Of a stretch of DNA of 7,176 bases, positions 4,935-7,176 are shown one piece after another (within the stretch, counting starts at the first letter, position 1; every line of letters begins with the position of its first letter). The notes beneath the pieces are model-generated. The model had not been told where the DNA came from, did not search any database, and saw only the letters and a program-made list of their open reading frames with translations. Made by a program: the position numbers and the translations under genes. Source of the DNA: Akkermansiaceae bacterium (lineage in GTDB: Bacteria > Verrucomicrobiota > Verrucomicrobiia > Verrucomicrobiales > Akkermansiaceae); NCBI GenBank assembly GCA_018676385.1, contig JABHEX010000209.1:1-7176 (forward strand), in the 5' to 3' direction.

Positions 4935-5271
4935 ATTATTCGTGGTTGGTAAATTACTGATGTAGCGTTGTGGATGAGAATGGTATCTCAATATAGTCTA
5001 ATAATGATTGTTGTTAAAACGTTATCTTTTTGAACAGCAGACAAATATTTACTACCCAATGAATATAATTCTAGGCTACCCTCAGTGCGATTCAAATCGT
5101 GTATTACTGTATGCTGGGGATTTGGCACTTTCCCATGGTGAATTATTCGCCAACTGAAAATCAATCCATTGCTAATCATGGATTTAAAAAATTAAGAGCT
5201 ATAGCAGCACGTCACAAAACCTCGAAATCACCCTTTAAGAAACTTTTAGCTAACATAAACCTACACAATCT
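4935..5271 (+). other. 337-bp gap between exbD2 and the TPR gene
   Basis: AT-rich, with no convincing gene. A hairpin can form from TGGTGAA (5136-5142), loop TTA and TTCGCCA (5146-5152), 7 bp with one G-T pair. TTGGC (5122-5126) can instead pair with GCCAA (5149-5153). A weaker inverted repeat CGAT-TCAA-ATCG lies inside CAGT...ACTG near 5081-5108. Small open frames at 4974-5033 (19 codons) and 5059-5157 (32 codons) lack supporting signals. The length suggests the TPR gene may have its own promoter, but no clear -35/-10 pair was found. The last 22 nt (5250-5271) contain no G. Confidence 0.35.
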
Positions 5272-7176
5272 ATGAACATGAAATCATCCCGCCTGTCTTG
5301 TATATTTTTCACCTGCTTGATTTCACTGCTCACGCTGTCTCTGATTGGAGAAGCTGAGGCACAAAATTTGAATGATCAAATGAGTGCAGCAAACTTGGCA
5401 TGGAAGCAGCGCAAATACGACAAGAGCCAAGCGATTCTTGAGCGCATTACAACTAATTACAGTGGGCGTGCACCCATGTTATATGGGGCTAAGTTCGGTA
5501 CTATATGGTATCGTAAGGGGCTCAGTGAACTCAAGCTTGCCAACCAGGCAAAACGTAACAATGCCGGAGAGGATAGCGACAAATGGTTTGGGGAAGCTGC
5601 AAAATCGTTCGAAGAGTGCTATAAGAAATATCCCAATGGAGCTCCGGGAATGGCACAGTCAACCAATACTGCACACAAGGCATGCTTACAGCGCTGGGCA
5701 GAGGCGAGTATGGGACTGGGTGAGTATAAGAAGGCGATAGATCTATACAAGAAATTCAAGGCAGAACGTGAGCCACGTGACAAAATACTACCCTCACTCG
5801 GTGGCTTTTACATCAATTTAGCTATTTGTAATTTCCTTATGGAAAAAGCTAAAATACCCGAAGGCATTCGTAACTTTGAGACGGCTTTGAAAAATAAGGA
5901 CAAGATGAGGACTTCCGATACAGGTATATTTGCCGCTTTCTTGGCTTTATCACAATCAGTGATCAAGGCAAATAATGAGGCCGCTATGGTAGATTTTCTT
6001 AATAAAAATCGTTCGGATATCTCGATGCCGCCATATCAACGATTTGAATACACTCCTGTTTTTCTCAAGCTTGCCGGAAATGCTCTTGAATCCGACATGT
6101 ACAAAGCGGCATTTAATCTCTATGCGATGATTCCAAATACTCAGGAAGTTATTGATGATATACAAGTTCGGCTCAATCAGCTATCGGGTCGTAAGGGGAT
6201 CGTTGATGGTGTTAAAATTATCGAGGCATCTCGACTTGAATCCGGCCTTGCTAAAATGAAAGCAAAGCTCCGCAGTGGAGACCCAGATGATGTTAAAGCC
6301 ATCAATGCCATGGCTTATTTGCATGATCAAGCAGGCAACCAGCGCGGCGTCTTTGCGGCAATGGAGCAATTGGAGTTATACTATAACAAGAGTAAAAAGC
6401 GTGAGTCTCATCTTTTCAGTCTTGTGCGTGTTTCATCTCTTATCGGCGAAATCTTAACGACTGAGCATTATGGAAGCATTTTTCTCAAGGACTTCCCTGA
6501 GAGTGATAAGGTCGACAGCGTTCGCCGTCTGATGTTATCTAGTCTGTTTTTTGGGGGTGAGTATTCTAAAAGTCTCGAAGTTGCTGAGGTGCTTATTGAG
6601 AAGGTTGCCAAGCCATCCGAGCAACATGATATCTGCCTGTTTGTTCTTGGTGGGAGCCATTTTTATCTGGGCAATTTCGATGAGGCGCAACCCTTCCTCG
6701 ATCAGCATGTCAAAGAGTATCCCGAGAGTAAACTGATCATGCACTCTGAGTATTTTCAGAGCTCTAACCTGACTCGACAGCAATACTGGGAAAAGGCAGC
6801 TAAGTTGCTCGATGTATTTCTGAGTAAGTATCCTGAACCAGGAACCAACATCTACATGCCGAATGCTCTTTATGATCGTGCCAATTGCCACTTTGCAGAG
6901 AGTGAGTATGACCCTGCGCTGGTAATTTTGAATCGTATTGAAAATGAATTTTCTTCGAGTGCAGTCATTGACATGACATACAACATGAAAGGAAACATTT
7001 TTGAGAGTCGTGCGGAATATGACGACGCTGAGAAATATTATATCTTGGCTTTGAATACTGCCGAAAGAGGAGAAAACAGAGTTGTTGCAGGAGAGGCCCT
7101 TAGTTACCTCATTGGTATGCTTGGGGCAGAAACACAGGGTAAGAAGAAAGCGCCTAACCCACGAATCAAAGATGCA
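5272..7176 (+). CDS. Secreted TPR-repeat protein, 3' end outside window
   Basis: An open frame of 635 codons with no stop before the right edge. Residues 1-30 are a signal peptide: basic start MNMKSSR, hydrophobic core CIFFTCLISLLTLSLIG and cleavage after AEA, so the product should be periplasmic or outer-membrane associated. The mature part is almost all helical with TPR-like units. Clear ones are near 40-60 (LAWKQRKYDKSQAILERI), 142-164 (AEASMGLGEYKKAIDLYKKF), 452-484 (GSHFYLGNFDEAQPFLDQHV), 504-521 (QYWEKAAKLLDVFLSKYP), 533-560 (LYDRANCHFAESEYDPALVI) and 568-595 (GNIFESRAEYDDAEKYYILA). The middle (about 165-440) is more diverged. Such repeats bind proteins, so a scaffold role with the ExbB/ExbD motor, like CpoB beside Tol-Pal or TPR proteins in TonB clusters, is plausible but only from context. 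A second ATG at 5278 (MKSSRL...) is an equally acceptable start. The protein is not recognised as a named family. Confidence 0.85.
   Translation, partial: MNMKSSRLSCIFFTCLISLLTLSLIGEAEAQNLNDQMSAANLAWKQRKYDKSQAILERITTNYSGRAPMLYGAKFGTIWYRKGLSELKLANQAKRNNAGEDSDKWFGEAAKSFEECYKKYPNGAPGMAQSTNTAHKACLQRWAEASMGLGEYKKAIDLYKKFKAEREPRDKILPSLGGFYINLAICNFLMEKAKIPEGIRNFETALKNKDKMRTSDTGIFAAFLALSQSVIKANNEAAMVDFLNKNRSDISMPPYQRFEYTPVFLKLAGNALESDMYKAAFNLYAMIPNTQEVIDDIQVRLNQLSGRKGIVDGVKIIEASRLESGLAKMKAKLRSGDPDDVKAINAMAYLHDQAGNQRGVFAAMEQLELYYNKSKKRESHLFSLVRVSSLIGEILTTEHYGSIFLKDFPESDKVDSVRRLMLSSLFFGGEYSKSLEVAEVLIEKVAKPSEQHDICLFVLGGSHFYLGNFDEAQPFLDQHVKEYPESKLIMHSEYFQSSNLTRQQYWEKAAKLLDVFLSKYPEPGTNIYMPNALYDRANCHFAESEYDPALVILNRIENEFSSSAVIDMTYNMKGNIFESRAEYDDAEKYYILALNTAERGENRVVAGEALSYLIGMLGAETQGKKKAPNPRIKDA

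Noticed and set aside
4974..5033. A 19-codon open frame after exbD2
   Set aside because: Too short, no ribosome binding site and no second line of evidence.
5384..5740. A 118-codon plus-strand open frame in another frame of the TPR gene
   Set aside because: Shadow frame: the long frame from 5272 has a signal peptide and TPR-like repeats through the same stretch.
6535..6891. A 118-codon minus-strand open frame opposite the TPR gene
   Set aside because: Antisense to the best TPR units; no start signal and no recognisable domain.
1..7176. CRISPR array, insertion sequence, prophage, toxin-antitoxin or defence genes
   Set aside because: I saw no regularly spaced repeats, no terminal inverted repeats with a transposase frame, and no gene of these kinds; every sizeable coding stretch is explained by housekeeping or envelope genes.

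Overview
The window looks like a chromosomal segment of a Gram-negative bacterium, most probably from the Verrucomicrobiota / PVC side (an Opitutae-like lineage is my best guess). This placement is inferred from gene style and from the ExbB-ExbD-ExbD-TPR layout; no rRNA or other decisive marker is present. Base composition is moderate, the genes are ordinary housekeeping and envelope genes, and I see no mobile element, CRISPR array, phage gene or other sign of transfer.

Left part (1-713, minus strand): the first 32 codons of the ribosome-assembly GTPase der lie just downstream of pgsA, the phosphatidylglycerophosphate synthase. They are 19 bp apart and point the same way, so a pgsA-der transcript is likely. 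An 86-bp gap separates pgsA from a divergent plus-strand pair. That pair is a Bcp/PrxQ peroxiredoxin whose stop codon directly abuts the start codon of a 452-residue protein. The long protein fuses a full KsgA/RsmA 16S rRNA dimethyladenosine transferase to a complete Nudix hydrolase domain of the YfcD/IPP-isomerase-like type.

Middle (2630-3059): no protein gene. It holds a minus-strand tRNA-Arg(CCG) with encoded CCA, convergent with the ksgA-Nudix gene, a possible minus-strand extended -10 promoter, and the leader of the next operon.

Right part (3060-7176, plus strand): an energy-transducing envelope cluster. It encodes an ExbB/TolQ/MotA-type proton-channel subunit with its own signal peptide, two different ExbD/TolR-type subunits, and, after a 337-bp gap, a large secreted TPR-repeat protein that runs off the window after 635 codons. 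ExbB and ExbD would form a proton-motive-force-driven inner-membrane motor. The periplasmic TPR protein is a plausible partner by position, but no TonB or TolA-like protein is visible here.

The most noteworthy things are: the KsgA-Nudix fusion; a compact foldable element between exbB and the first exbD, with a 9-bp GNRA-capped hairpin, a competing enclosing helix and flanking 10-bp direct repeats; and the fact that all four genes of the Exb cluster start after a stretch of 22-40 nt with no G, so they cannot use a Shine-Dalgarno sequence. None of these can be called new without database searches.
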